DNA of 64,000 bases from Rhipicephalus microplus (taxonomy: Eukaryota > Arthropoda > Arachnida > Ixodida > Ixodidae), in the NCBI RefSeq assembly GCF_043290135.1, contig NC_134704.1, forward strand, positions 9,977,501 to 10,041,500. The letters are read 5' to 3'. This document shows, piece by piece, positions 1-11,904 of the stretch. Every line of letters starts with the position of its first letter. Within the stretch, counting starts at the first letter, position 1. The notes beneath the pieces are model-generated. The model was not told where the DNA came from, ran no database searches, and saw nothing but the letters and a program-made list of their open reading frames with translations. The position numbers were made by a program, and so were the translations under genes.

Positions 1-887
1 ATGTGTTCAATCATGTTTAGGGCTACGTTAAGTCCATCAAGAAGGCTCTTAGACTTCAGAAATCTGAAGACTGCGTATAAAAACATCTGCACAGAGGCAC
101 TGGCCTGGACCATTTTGTTGTAGTCATGGACGATTGACCACCTAGTCTAGTTTTCCACTAGCCTTTGGCACGAGAGTATATTCACACAAACAAATATTTT
201 GAAGCCCATTTTCTCCATTTCAATATGTGTATGGTGAAAGAATGCGGCTGTTCGGCTATGTCGTGTCTTTCTTTTTTCGATTTTATGCATGACAATCCCA
301 GTAGAATAGGCACAGCGCCGCCAGGTGCTCTGCTTGGCCGTTACGTGATTGCCGAGAGACTGTGAGGATGAAAGACCACAGCTGGTACCATTCCAGGGCA
401 CGAAAGGACAGTTGGATGCCGGGATTGTGAGCCATTAAAGGGTTTCGCTTTAATATGCACGTCTCGCCACAGCAGAACGAGTTAAATGTGACGTTTAAGC
501 CAATTACAACATGAAAAACTGAAGAGCGCAAATTCAACATGGTTCTACGAACACTATGGGCAGTACCAGCGCACAAACTCACGGGACGAAGAGTCCTGCT
601 ATCAGTCCTGCTTCAGTTCTACGAACACTGCATTATTTGTTAGCCTTGCACCCTTTACTTCTGAAATTTACCTGCAGATACCCCCATGTATTGTCACGCA
701 TGTTTATTTATTTATTTATTATTTTGTTTGTCTTTGTTTGTTCGATGTATTTATTTTATTACGCAGTTATTTAGTATTTTTGTGATGTACACTCGCGTGC
801 CACTCGAAAAGGCTGTTAGCAACGCTCGGCGCAGATCGCGTGCAATGTCTGAGAGGCTTCGCCGTTGTCTGCGATTATTCCGTTAAG
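1..887. other. No recognised feature
   Basis: This AT-rich stretch has only short open frames in every phase and no domain motif I recognise. A short phrase (TTCTACGAACACT) occurs twice around 543 and 618, which is too little to define an element. Confidence 0.5.
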
Positions 888-1120
888 CCCCACCGCGGTG
901 GTCTACTGGCTAAAGTACTAGGCTGCTGACCCGCAGGTCACGGGATTGAATCTGGGCTGCGGCGGCTGCTTTTTTGATGGAGATGAAAATGCTGCAGGCC
1001 CATGGGCTAAGATTCGGGCCCACGTTAAGGAACCCCAGGTGGTCGAAATTTCCGGGGCTTTACACTACGGCGTCTCTTATATGGTGGCTTTGGAACGTTA
1101 AACCCCACATATCAATCAAC
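888..1120 (+). mobile_element. Ruka-like tRNA-derived SINE
   Basis: The head is tRNA-like, with an A-box-like GGTCTACTGGCTAAAGTAC and a B-box-like GGTCACGGGATTGAATC. The body carries the AACCCCAGGTGGTCGAAATT block and ends with ACGTTAAACCCCACATATCAATCAAC. The same body occurs on the opposite strand near 25.3, 26.9, 30.2, 36.8 and 53.4 kb, so this is a dispersed family. The layout matches what is known of Ruka, a Pol III-transcribed tick SINE that depends on LINE machinery in trans. This copy is nearly full length and carries point changes. Confidence 0.85.
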
Positions 1121-2389
1121 GAACGCTGAAGTCTATTTGAGAGCTTACGCGAGCCATCAGCGATAACGTTGGAAGGTTCGATGGCTGCTCTATAGAAGAC
1201 AATGCATTCCAAGGATGATAAAGCTATTGCGTGACCAGTGACCATGCTTTTCGCTATCGGTGAACAGTGTCTATGGTCTGTACCTTAACTTTTCACTTCC
1301 TGGGAACAAGTTGCCCCGAATAAAGAGTTCGGTGTCGAACACCACAGCTGCTGATTTCGTCACCGTCAGAACCGTTTTACCGTAATGATGTCGTTTTAGG
1401 TCGTGTACGTCAGATGTCGCCATACACAGAACAGTAGGGACAGGCGCAGGGAAAGCATGGGCGCCACTGCGCAATTAGAAGTGAAAACAAATGTACTTAA
1501 AGCTCATCACTCAAGAATGACTTAAGGCTTCTTGGATAAGACTTTATAATTAAGACCACCCATCGTCTTGTCTTTTGTCTTAGTGTACACTGCATCTCGC
1601 TGCAACAGCTGAGATCGCATGTTTGTTTTTGTACAAAAAATAAACCAGCTAAAAACACAGCAGACAAGGAAGAGAATGGGCAGAAACAACGATTGTGGCA
1701 CTTCTCTCCCTTGTCGGTGGTCTTTTTCGTTGGTTTATGTATTAGCGTCATGTACCTGCTGACCCAGACTTCGGCTTTATGTCGATTCTCGGACACAGTG
1801 GCGAGATTTTATTCGGAGCGAAATTAGAAAATCACGCTTGCTGGGAGATATGTGCTTGCTAAAAAAAAAAACCCACGGACATTCAGAATGCAGCCGAAGT
1901 GCCCCGTAAAAACGTTCCTCACAGCCACATCACGGCTTTGGCACAAGCTATTTGATTCAACAAAGCTCATCAATAAAAGTAAAACCTGCGTTGAACATGT
2001 GTTACGGGCTCCGAGCTCAGGGTAGCAAAAGTACAGGCAAGTTTTTCTGTCCTTTCTAAGTCTGCTGTTTTCTTTTCCTTTTAAAATTGCTCGCAAGTCC
2101 AGCTGGCTAAGAATGAGCCATGTCGGTGTCACGTGGTTACAAGCTTTCTCGTGAAGTGAGCTTCTTTTTGTGCGAGAGAGAAATGATTCACGCGAAACTG
2201 CAGCAGTTCAGTAGCCACGACAGAGACACTTGTGAAACATTGTCGTTACAGCTTCTTGTTATGGCAATGAAATCGATAAGCCTGGCATCACAAACAAGAG
2301 CAGCTAAGTGTACCGTTGAGGAGAATAAATATAGATATCATGAGTGTAGCGTGTTTAACATAACTCCACCATTACTTGAATGAGCAAGC
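1121..2389. other. No recognised feature
   Basis: Only short open frames are present. I see no splice-consistent coding blocks, no tRNA head and no LINE motifs on either strand. Confidence 0.45.
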
Positions 2390-2492
2390 TATAACGTTTT
2401 GACTCATCTTGATTTTAACAGCGTACTTACAGGTACGAGGACTACAAAAAAATAGAAGGTGCACAACACGGGCACTGACTCGCAACTGAAGT
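2390..2492 (-). mobile_element. Penelope-like element 3' UTR fragment
   Basis: Read on the - strand, this matches the PLE 3' region at about 18455-18545 in order. The shared blocks are an AAACTT...CGAGTCAG block, a GTGTT...CGCCTTC-like block, TTTTGTAG, and finally GCTGTTAAAATCAAGATGA. No coding part is attached. It may be the detached tail of the - strand PLE piece at 3713-4163 or an independent insertion. Confidence 0.55.
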
Positions 2493-3640
2493 TTATTATC
2501 TAGAGGAAGCATGGACATATAAAGGAGAAGTAAAATTCAGAACAAAAGACAGATAATCAACGTGTGCAGCTGCCATTTATATAATGATATTCCGTATCTC
2601 TTAGCGTGATAGAAGGTAGACATTTTAACGCTATTGTGTTAAAAAGCTCGTTTTGCTGAAATTCCAGCGTCGGTGTCAGATTTGACGTTACTGTTTGTAA
2701 GAGAATTATCATCCTGTACGTAACCGAAAAAATGTAGAACGATGTCAATAAAATAAGTAAATTATAAAAAATTCCTGGAGCAGAGCCGGGACCAAACCAG
2801 GGTTGCTTGAATTCGAGTGTGGATCGAACCTGGATCGTTTTGGAGGCAAGTGGACACAGCCACGCCCTGAGATCAGTGAAAAGAACTTCCTCTGCTTAGA
2901 AATCCAGTGAAAATAACTTTCATGCTTCACAAACACACATGTCCTGTATACATGCTTCACAGTGCGACATGAAACACTGCAGTAATAGTGCGTGCTACAA
3001 GCGTTCATTACCAATGGGCGTCACTGGCTGTGTTCCTATTCTTAGCACGTAGACAGTCTACGCAGACTGCTTAGAAGACAGCACCGAGCCCATGCTGTCC
3101 GTGAATTGGAGCACGTTTAGACGGCTTTTACTCAACGAGGCGCCACCTCGCATCGAGAAGAGAAATCCAAAGTGAACAAACATAGAAGTCGTATTTTCTG
3201 GCTTAATTTGTGTTAAAATTGAAAAAAATATAGACGTTACTCGCATTGAGCTTCTGGAGAAGCGTCTGATTGTGTGCAGACGAGCATTCCGGCGAGATTC
3301 GGTCTATCTGAGCGATTCGCTGAGTCGTCATCTTGTTTAGACAGCAAAGTAGCCTGCATCATATTTGTCTGCAGTGCGGTCTTCTCGGAGCTGTCTACTT
3401 TGCCGGCTACGTGAGAATCGGAATGGGACTTAAGATGGCCGCCATCCATTTAGCTGTCTATTTAGCCGTCTACGGTGAGTATTGGAACACACCCACAATA
3501 TGTGATTGTCATAAAGGCTCCGTGGCTGAAAGCCGGTGCCCACTACAAAAGGCACACACGCTAATGCGCCTATTCGCTTAGGACCAGGTATATAGTGGGA
3601 GCATAGCAAATTCGAAAACATTTCATGCACTCGGTGTTCG
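2493..3640. other. No gene; possible decayed tRNA-like repeat near 2770-2880
   Basis: No coding block is recognisable. On the - strand, 2770-2880 contains a B-box-like CCAGGTTCGATCCACACTC that could be a worn SINE head, but the body matches no other copy in the window. Confidence 0.3.
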
Positions 3641-3725
3641 AAGTGCATGCGCACTATAGGAACAGGATGTCGCTATCGCGTTTAACTGCTAAAGGTGAAG
3701 CTTCAGGGTCCCCTAAATTTTTGTC
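3640..3725. repeat. Dispersed repeat unit shared with 53130-53215
   Basis: The phrase CGCTATCGCGTTTAACT...GAAGCTTCAGGGTCCCC...AATTTTTGTCC recurs with modest divergence at 53130-53215. The two copies lie 49 kb apart in the same orientation. No ORF or terminal structure is visible, so the element class is unknown. Confidence 0.5.
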
Positions 3726-4163
3726 CTTTTGATGTGGAGCACTTCGGTGACTCCTCTTGCTATCTGTTGTTTGTGATGCCACATAATTGTGGTGACAGTG
3801 AAGAATGTAGGACAACCACATTTTTCACAATGGACGGTGAGTGAAAATGGTTTCGTGTCTGATAGTGAACGTTCATGCTCCCTAAGACAGATATTGACGC
3901 ACTTTCCGTGCAGTCCAGTGCATGATTTCTCGTATGACATTAGGATTTGATGGACAATGGCCTCTTTGCAATCTGTATAATGAAACATGTGTTTGATGCC
4001 GCAATAGCTGCGAACACTCCTTTTATCTCCAATTTTTGTGTCAGTACTTTTCCGCACTTTTGCTCACATGGATTCTAGCTTCCGCCAACTTCCTGTCCAC
4101 GAAGCTAAGAAAAAATTCGCAAATAACAAGTTCTACTATCGAACCAATGCAGATTCCCTTTTT
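3713..4163 (-). pseudogene. Penelope-like element fragment: RT end plus GIY-YIG endonuclease
   Basis: Read on the - strand, the first block contains a PLE reverse-transcriptase motif (KGICIGS, then CEFFLSFVDRKLAEA). After a stop and frame change comes an endonuclease-like block at 4057-3713 with HYTDCKEAIVHQI, a GKCVNICLREH motif and a cysteine pair in VHCEKCGC. This order, RT followed by a C-terminal GIY-YIG nuclease, is the PLE arrangement. The piece starts abruptly at the CIGS motif and faces head-to-head with a + strand PLE piece that starts at the same motif. The frames are broken, so it is inactive. Confidence 0.7.
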
Positions 4164-4210
4164 CTGTATGTACATTGGTTCGAGGGTAGCACCTGTTTTT
4201 TGTGAAATTT

Positions 4211-4225
4211 TTCTGAGCTTTGTGG
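4211..4225 (+). repeat. Left target-site duplication of LINE A1
   Basis: TTCTGAGCTTTGTGG is repeated exactly at 9509-9523, immediately outside the other end of LINE A1. It lies inside the PLE reverse-transcriptase FLSFV motif. Confidence 0.85.
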
Positions 4226-4332
4226 TGGAACGACGAAGTAATTGCTTAGCAGATCGCAGTTTCAGTAGGTGCTCTCTTTTTTCACCTAATTTTAAGTGAA
4301 CTTCGCGAATATCACATCCGTGACCGTCGGTG

Positions 4333-5679
4333 ATGGACGTGGACCTCCACGGATGTCCGCCAGATACGGCGGCGTCGGCGATGGCCGCATCCAGAAAGCG
4401 TACGGGACTCTACAGCGACTACGACAGCGAGGGCACTCTTGTTTACTCAATGAGCAGCAAAGAGCCTTCCAACGACGACGATTTTAAGCTGGTGCTGAGC
4501 CGTAAACCGAAGAGGCGGAACGTCAGAACATCTTCGTCATCGGGTACGTTGAACGACAGAGTGCCAAGGAGACCCGTGACAATCACTATCCTTTTTGTCC
4601 CTGAGATACCTGACGGTAACATGAAGCGCCTCAACAGGAAATCTGTTTCGGTGATGCTGGAAGGACTCGAGCCAAACGAGATTACAGACATCAGAGTTAA
4701 CACTCGTGAAAACGTATTTGCCATCGACGTTTTACATGCTGCGGCACTTAATATACTGCGCAACGTCAACGAGCTGGGGGAAATGAAAGTTCGCTCCTAC
4801 GTTCCTGTGAGCTCTAACGTTGTCACTGGAGTCATCTACGATGTAGATACTGCCATTACCAACTCCGACTTCGATGTTCTGGTCAAACTGGCAAATTAAG
4901 CCAGCGTCATCGCAAATGTTGTGCGTTTGGGAAACTCAAGCTGCGTGAAGATCATGTTCAAGGGCGACTTTCTTCCTTCACACGTAAAGGTGGGCCATTT
5001 TCGGCATTCTGTGCGACCTTTCGTAGCGAAGCCCTTACAGTGTCATAAGTGCATGAAGCTGGGCCACGTGAGAAGCGTATGCGAAAATAAGACGGTGTGT
5101 CCTCGTTGCGCGGAAGCCCATTCTGCGGATGACTGCGAAGCAACTACCCTCAAATGCTCGAATTGTCATGAGTCGCATGCAGCTTCGTCAAAAGAATGCC
5201 CCAAAATCCAAAGAAAAATAGCGGTATTGAAACGAATGGTCAGAGACAATTCGTCGCATTGAGAGGCTGCCAGGAGCGTCCGAAAGAGGCATCATCGTCG
5301 CCGCAGTTTATCAGAGAATGCCGCAGACGCTGCATAGACAGCGCCACTCCAGCACCCTTCTCTTCCATAGCCCTTGCCTCCCAGACCGAAGGCAGCCAGC
5401 GTGGTCGACAAACCAACGAACAGCAATGTTGCAGATGAATTCATTTGGCCTTCATTGCCGAAATCACAGCCACCTGCAAATTCCAAGCGCACATCGACAA
5501 TCACATTCCTCCAGCCAGCCGCTGACAAGTTGTCTGAGGAGGACACAGAAGTCATCAGAATGTTCCTAACACTGCTGGATGCCATGCGAAAGCTGTGCAG
5601 CAGTCTGAAGTCTCCACTCGCTCAGAGCGCACTACAGGTACTGGATGCTCTAAGTCCAGTATTTGCAAGTCTCCAGTAG
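4333..5679 (+). pseudogene. LINE A1 ORF1, Gag-like zinc-knuckle protein with four stops
   Basis: The start ATG at 4333 opens a frame that continues to 5679 without any indel but with premature stops at 4897 (TAA), 5260 (TGA), 5335 (TAG) and 5368 (TAG). The N-terminal part is Ser/Asp-rich (SDYDSEG, NDDDF). A central esterase-free RNA-binding-like domain follows. Three CCHC-type knuckles lie near 5040-5205: CHKCMKLGHVRSVC, CPRCAEAHSADDC and CSNCHESHAASSKEC. The end (QSALQVLDALSPVFASLQ) matches the ORF1 end of copies A2 and A3. In related elements ORF1 coats the RNA in a ribonucleoprotein particle. At least one stop (H-TGA-EAA versus HREAA in A3) is a CGA to TGA transition. Confidence 0.8.
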
Positions 5680-5684
5680 CAACC

Positions 5685-8600
5685 ATGGCTCGACCGATTC
5701 TCTCAATGAGGTCCGACAAGCATCGATACTGCAGTGGAACGCGAGAGGCCTGAGATCCCCCATCTCTTCATTCCGTCAGTATATATTCATGTATCATATT
5801 CTTGTAACAGTTATATGTGAACCAAACGTACAAGAACCTCCTAAACTATCAGGGTATGAATCTTTCGTTTCTTCAACGTGCGAGGAACGCGGCAAGGTGG
5901 TTGTTTACATTCGCACAGATTTCAAATATGTGCATCACGCAGTTCAACCGCATGATGACAATCAATATGTCTGCTTACGTGTTCAAAAAGAAAAAGTGTC
6001 ATTCACACTCATTGGTGTCTACATATCACCATCCGGACGGTTTGAGAAGACCAACTACGAGACATACTGACAACTATTGGCCCGTGGGTTATAACTGGAG
6101 ACTTCAACGCACATCACTTAATCTGGGGTAGTTCGACGATCAACGCTAAATGAAGAAACCTCATGTCATTCGCCTCCAAGCACGACCTATATTTCTTAAA
6201 TGATGGCAGTCCTACATATCTGTGGGGCCTTACGTACAGCAGTTGCCTCGATTTGACTCCGGTATCCAGAAATTTCCAGTCGCAAGTGCTCTGGTTTTCA
6301 GACATCGAAACGCATGGGAGTAACCACATTCCAACTTATATGCGAATAAGGGGTCTTACTAACTCCTCTCCTAGGACCACAACACAAATTGATTGGTCCA
6401 AATTTCAGCGACTCATGGAAAATAAATGTCGCGAAAACCCTGACCAAAACTTGGAGGATGTCATCAAAGAGGCAATGAGGGAAGCTTCCTGTCATCTCCC
6501 GTTCACCGGCAAGCGTTCAGATTTGAACGTTGAACTGGAAAAACTGTGCACGCTTCGCCGAAGGGCGGAAAGGAGATACAGGCGGACGGACGAAAGCAAT
6601 ATGCGACTTGAGGCTGGCACGGTGCATACAGAAAAAAGTCCAACGACGTTTAGACAAACGTGAACAGGAACGCTGGAAATCGTTCTGCGAATCATTGGAT
6701 CCCCGAAAGCCGTTGTCACGCATCTGGAGCACTATTCGTGGCCGGCGCTCGACTCCCCAACAAAGACATCCTTTCATGGCTTTAGCCCTACATTTAGGCC
6801 ACACCCAACTTGAAGTGGCAAATGAGTTTTGTACGCGAATCGCTGGTGTGTCCGCCTTGTCCGCTGGCACCGTTAAGAGTGTTACCCCTGAACCCCGCAT
6901 CTCCGAAATGAACAATCTTTTCCCTATAAAAGAACTTGACGCATCATTGGCGGCTTCCCGACGATCATCTTCACCAGGACCCGGTGGCATCACCTACGCC
7001 GCTCTAGCCAACCTTCAACAGGAGGCCAGGGGACAGTTGTTATGCTATTACGACTACTCATGGCAGGCGAGCATTGTTCCCCAGGATTGGAAGATAAGTC
7101 GACTTGTGCCACTACTCAAACCAGGAAAGTCACTATTTGATTTAACATCATTTCGCCCTATTGCCCTCGCAAGTTACGTAGGAAAAGTCATGGAAAGGAT
7201 GATACTTACACGCCTAGAACGGTACCTCGAGCGCTACAACGTATACCCAAACTGCATGACGGCTTTTCGGCGAGGTAGGTCACCTCTTGACAACGTGATT
7301 GATCTAACAGTATTTATCCAGCAACAGAAGAGCCTCAAGCGCATACCACTGGCACTCTTCCTTGACGTCAAAGGGGCTTATGATAACGTAACACATAAAG
7401 CCATCCTAGACTCGTTGGAAGCTGTCGGAATCGGTGGTCGGATGTTCCAATGAATCCAGGATTATTTGACGAGAAGGTCCTTTTTTGTACAAACCGCAGA
7501 TGAACCTACCACCAATTACTATATCTCCCGTGGCGTCCCTCAGGGCGCCGTATTAAGTCCCACTTTATTTAACCTCGTGATGGTAGGTCTTCGTGAAAGT
7601 TTGCCCAGTACTATCCTCATATCCATATGCGCTGACGATATTTGCCTATGAACTTCAGCTGTAACTCGTCTACAAGTACGTGCAAGAGTCCAGCAGGCTG
7701 CCACCCTGACATGCTCATGTCTCCGCAAGCAAGGTCTTTCCGTCTCAATGGAGAAATGTGCATTGGTTGCGTTTACTCGTAGCGCCATGACACAATACCC
7801 CGTTACCATCAATGGACAAAATATTCCATACCAGAATAACCATCGCTTCCTAGGTGTGATTATTCACAGGGACCTTTCGTGGAGTACCCACTGCAATTAC
7901 CTGAAGAGAAGGCTAACTTCCATCGTCCATATAAAGTGGTTCCTCTGCGGAAAATCTTAGGGCACATCGTTAAGGTCAATGATGCAGCTATACAGGGCAC
8001 TGTTTCTGGGATTTTCGCGCTACAGCTTGCCGTTACTGGCAAGTACGTGCAAGACGAACATCCGCACCCTCGAAAGTGTGCAAGGACAAGCACTACGCGT
8101 GTGCTTAGGATTGCCGCGATGCACCTCAACCTACGGGGCAATTATGATCGCAAAAGAGCATCCAATTCAAACATACATCACCACTGACAATTTGAGAGCC
8201 CACATAAGACACCTCTGCCGAGTTCCTGGTCACCATGTTGCAGTGTTGCCACTTCAAAGACCACAACCGATGTTTTCAAAGATTATTTCTGCTCATAGGG
8301 AATGCCTTCCTTTTGGCTTCAATCCAGCAACAAGACCAGCGTCACTTCCGTGGTGCCTACAACAACCACAGGAGTGCCTCACTATTCCGGGAATAACGAA
8401 CAAGAGCCGTCATTCAACAGTGGTCCTACGACAGGTGACATTGTTGCTACTCAACGAAAAATACGGCCAGAGGAACCACATTTACACCGATGGATCGGTC
8501 TCGGCTGACAGCTCCACAGGTGCTGTTGTCATCCCGACGTACCAGGTCACTATAAAGTTCAAACTGTCGCATAGGACAACATCCACAGCAGCGGAGCTTG

Positions 8601-9346
8601 CCGCCTTACGTGCTGCTATACTTTATATCGCGGAAGCCCGCCCTCAAAAATGGGCTGTGTTCTGCAACTCCAAGGCATCCCTTCAGAGCTTGCAATCAGC
8701 TTTACGACAAAGGGTGCATCAACAACTAGTGAATAAAATAAGAAAGGTGCTTCACGAAGTTTTATCGAAAGGACATGACGTGGTGTTCCAGTGGTTACCG
8801 GGACATTGTGGTACTGTCGGTAACGACCTTGCTGATAATGCTGCCCGATCCGCCCACGCAGACGCCCAAAAAACCCCAATTCCATTGTCGAGAACCGACG
8901 CTGCAAGGGGCCTTCATTCGTTAGCTAACACTATGTCGGAAACTTGGCTTAGTGACCCCAGTGTCGGAAACCACTGCCTACACAAATCGATCCCATCAAG
9001 AAAGCTTCAAGTTCTATCGGATCTCTCCCGCCAGGATGCAACTTTATTGTGCCGCCTGTGGTTAGGAGTAGTTTTTACGAAGGCGTACTCTTTTCGCATA
9101 GGAATGGCGGATAGCTCCCGATGTGAATCGTGCGACACGGACGAGACAATAGAACATCTACTGTCTTCATGTGAACATTTTGTGGGCGAACGCAACTTGC
9201 TACGCGAAACATTAGAGACACTAGACAGTAGACCTTTTTCCGAAAAGAAGATCCTTGGTTCATGGCTCTACGCGTCGCAGGCCAGCAAAGCGACGCGGGC
9301 ATTGCTAAGTTTTCTAAAGACGACCGGACTACGCGACCGCTTATAA
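5685..9346 (+). pseudogene. LINE A1 ORF2, endonuclease-RT-RNase H polyprotein (broken)
   Basis: ORF2 starts 5 bases after the ORF1 stop. Reading needs shifts near 5700, 6070 and 6590, and stops occur at 6151 (TGA), 7451 (TGA), 7649 (TGA) and 7958 (TAG). Compared with intact copy A2, the last three fall where A2 has Trp, which fits TGG to TGA or TAG transitions. Domains in order are AP endonuclease (LQWNARGL, VICEPN, ITGDFNAHH, SNHIPTY), reverse transcriptase (GVPQGAVLSPTLF and the catalytic box, where Tyr is replaced: CADD), RNase H (IYTDGS, AELAALRAA, GHCGTVGND) and a C-terminal zinc finger (CESCDTDETIEHLLSSC). The protein ends with the family-typical TTGLRDRL. Confidence 0.85.
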
Positions 9347-9440
9347 GCGAGCAATGGACAAGGTCACATCTACACACACGTTGCCCTTCACTTCTCTGTT
9401 TCTTCTCCTTTAATCCCCTCACCCCTTCCCTCAGTGCAGC

Positions 9441-9474
9441 GTAGCAAACCGGACGTGCGTCTGGTTGATCTCCC
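9441..9474 (+). promoter_or_regulatory. LINE A1 3' UTR stem-loop, candidate RT recognition site
   Basis: The segment reads GTAGCA, then an 8-bp stem AACCGGAC/GTCTGGTT (one G-U pair) closed by GTGC, then GATCTCCC. The same layout occurs in copies A2 and A3 with compensatory changes. Stem-loops at LINE 3' ends are bound by the reverse transcriptase in some families, such as UnaL2. That role is inferred here. Confidence 0.6.
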
Positions 9475-9508
9475 TGCCTTTAATTTCTTCCCTTCCTCCT
9501 CCTCCTCC

Positions 9509-9523
9509 TTCTGAGCTTTGTGG
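9509..9523 (+). repeat. Right target-site duplication of LINE A1
   Basis: This is an exact copy of 4211-4225. The PLE frame (FLSFV then the NLAEGLD-like part) resumes directly after it. Confidence 0.85.
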
Positions 9524-10255
9524 GCACAAATTTAGCGGAAGGCCTGGATTCAGTTCAATTCAATTCAGTTTATTCAACATCTGAGCGATGTTTGGTGCAC
9601 GGACAAAAAGTCTGGGAAGGCTTGACTATATCCATGACCAGACTATGGCATACAGTGGTGTGAATTGTAACAACAATAAAGGTAGAACGCAACACATGAT
9701 TAGAAAAAAAGAGCACAAAGGAAAAAGCACAAAAGAAGTACGCATACACATCACTAAAGGAAAAACAATACATAAACACAACTATAAATATTTTTCTGGA
9801 TAAAAATTTTTAGCATTTGACATATTTAATCTGTACATATGAATACTATTGCAAAATTCGCTAAATTTCAAATGAAAATAACAAGCGTATGTAATACATT
9901 GAACTGAACAAAAAAAGACAATCTCAGTTGCACATAAATATTTCGTAACTGATTCAGCGTCATTGAAGCTTCGCCATTACCATCTCTAGCAAGCTCATTT
10001 AGTAGTGTAGCTAATGTGAACCTGAGCATTTTCTTTTCGTAAGTTTTCCGGCATTTTAGAACTTTCCATAACTCAGGATGGCACGTGTGGTATGCAAGGT
10101 CAGTTTTTGTCAATTTCGCCAATGTTTCTAGAAGGGAAATTTTCTTTTTTGTTTCCAACTCGTGTTGCCGAACTAATCTGAAGTTGTAAATGTTTTGTAC
10201 GCTTACAATTTTAAGCTTTTTGAAAATACCCTGTGTGTGACTAAGGTAAGGAGCT

Positions 10256-11618
10256 TTAAAAGCTATGCGCATTGCACGCTATTGAAGTAAGGATTTTTTT
10301 TAATATTTTCTTGTGTTGCAATCCCCCAAACCAGTGCACCATAGGCCAGAGCAGAAAAAAATAAAGCATTGTATAAAATGTTGTAATTGAAAGAAGTAGG
10401 GTAAAGCAATGTCGACGCATGAGGCCAATTACCTTTGACAGCTTTTTCTGCAAATAATTTATGGGATTATCCCAGGACAAGTTACCCGAGAAAAAAACGC
10501 CTAGTGTTTTGAAAGTATTCACAACTTCTACTTCAGAATTATCGAGCAGTAATCGGGGACTGCACAGGATATGTTTCGTGAGTGAAGCAAAACAGACTTA
10601 GTTGTACTGTTGTTTAGCTTTACATCATTGTTAGTAGCCCACGAGTGAATGGAATAAAGTGCTTCATTTGCCCAATCCGAAAGACATGCAACATCTGAGG
10701 CAGCGAAAAAGAAGCTAGTATCATCAGTGTATAGTATATGTTTTGCCGTACGATCGATTTTAACAATGTCTTTAATATAAAGAACAAAAAGAAAAGGACC
10801 GAGAATGCCCCCTTGTGGTACACCTACATTGACCGGTTTAATTGAAGATGAGTGATCATTAATCATGACAAACTGTGAACGATGTTGCAGATAAGATGAA
10901 ATAAGCGACAAAGTTTTTCCTCGAATGCCATAGTGCTCCATTTTTTTTTAATTTGTATGTTGTGGTTAATAAGATAAAATGCTTTTGTGAAAACCAAAAA
11001 GGTACCAAGGACCAAGTGACTTCCAAACATTTCAATAATTATTTCTTTTTGCGTGATCAATGTGAGCTAAGTAGACTTATTTTTTCGGAAACCGTACTGC
11101 GAATCTATTTAAATGCTATAACTGTCAGTGAATGGAATTAATCGGGCTGAATTTATTTTTTTTTCAAAACCTTTTGAAAACACGGGGAGAATAGAGATTG
11201 GGCGGTGACTGCGAAGATAATTCTTATCACATTTCTTGTAGATAGCTGTAACTTTAGCACACTGCATCTTACGTGGAAATACTGCACACGAAATGCAACT
11301 ATTATTATATGCGTTAAGCAGGGATGGCGCGATTAAATAAATGACAAATTTTACCGATTTGATCTGAAGCTCCTTATTATCAGTAGCTATGCTGTTTTTA
11401 AGGCCAGTGTAGGTGGCAATAATTTCCCATTCAGATGTAGGCCACAGAAACATTTTGTGTTCACAACGCGGCTGCATGCAGGAGAAGCTGCCACTTCCGG
11501 ATGATAATGGAATGTTACGAAGAAAGGAATCAAATGCGTCCGCTAATTCTTCACCGGAAGTTCCTAGGTTTTCTTTTACTATCCTAGTAGTAAGTTTAGT
11601 TCTTCTGCCTAATATCAT
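10256..11618 (-). pseudogene. Reverse transcriptase remnant of a CR1/Jockey-like LINE
   Basis: Read on the - strand, the blocks in order are MFLWPTSEWEI and AKVTAIYKKCDKNYLRSHRP followed by ISILPVFSKGFEK (RT domains 0-2), then GVPQGGILGPFLFVLYIKDI and the catalytic box as YTDDT instead of YADDT (10941-10528). After a stop comes a thumb-like piece with LGVFFSGNLSWDNPINYL (10522-10256). Several frameshifts separate the blocks. The YRPISxLPVFSKxxEK wording is typical of CR1/Jockey-group RTs. No RNase H is present. Confidence 0.75.
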
Positions 11619-11904
11619 ATTTAGTTAACGCCGAATGTCCCGAAGCTTTGGCTCGAAGTAATGAGTCAATGATCAACCTGTTTTTAGCAGGGCGAAGTTC
11701 TTTAGATACAAAATTCCTATGCTTTTTAAAGGCACTGAGCACATCGGCGCATCTAAATGATGGGTGAAGCATGTCTTTCACTATGTCGATGACTATTTGG
11801 TGCTTCTTGATGTCCGTGATTTTCATCGACATTCCGTGGATATGTAGAACGTGTTTCCAGGGAACGGCTGCGGCATAAATTTCACGGTCGAGTTGATGAC
11901 ACAA
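11596..11904 (-). pseudogene. Unidentified ORF remnant upstream of the CR1-like RT
   Basis: This 102-codon frame contains VPWKHVLHIHGMSMKITDIKK, HPSFRCADVLSAFKKHRNF and VSKELRPAKNRLIIDSLL. I do not recognise the family. It lies where the end of ORF1 or the endonuclease would be expected, and overlaps the RT-containing frame by 22 bases. It could be ORF1 joined to the RT after loss of the endonuclease, or unrelated sequence. I assign no function. Confidence 0.35.

Larger units (their letters stand above)
4226..9508 (+). mobile_element. LINE A1, full-length I-group retrotransposon (inactive)
   Basis: This 5.28-kb element has a short 5' UTR, ORF1 with three zinc knuckles, ORF2 (AP endonuclease, reverse transcriptase, RNase H, zinc finger), a 3' UTR with a stem-loop and a pyrimidine-rich CCT end. 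Both boundaries are fixed by a perfect 15-bp duplication. The first 40 bases (GGAACGACGAAGT...) align with the start of copy A3 (GGGACGACGACGAAGT...), and the two copies differ by only 18 bp in length, so the 5' end is probably complete. It is mutated throughout ORF1 and ORF2. The RNase H places it in the I/R1/LOA/Ingi group. The exact clade needs a tree. Confidence 0.85.
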
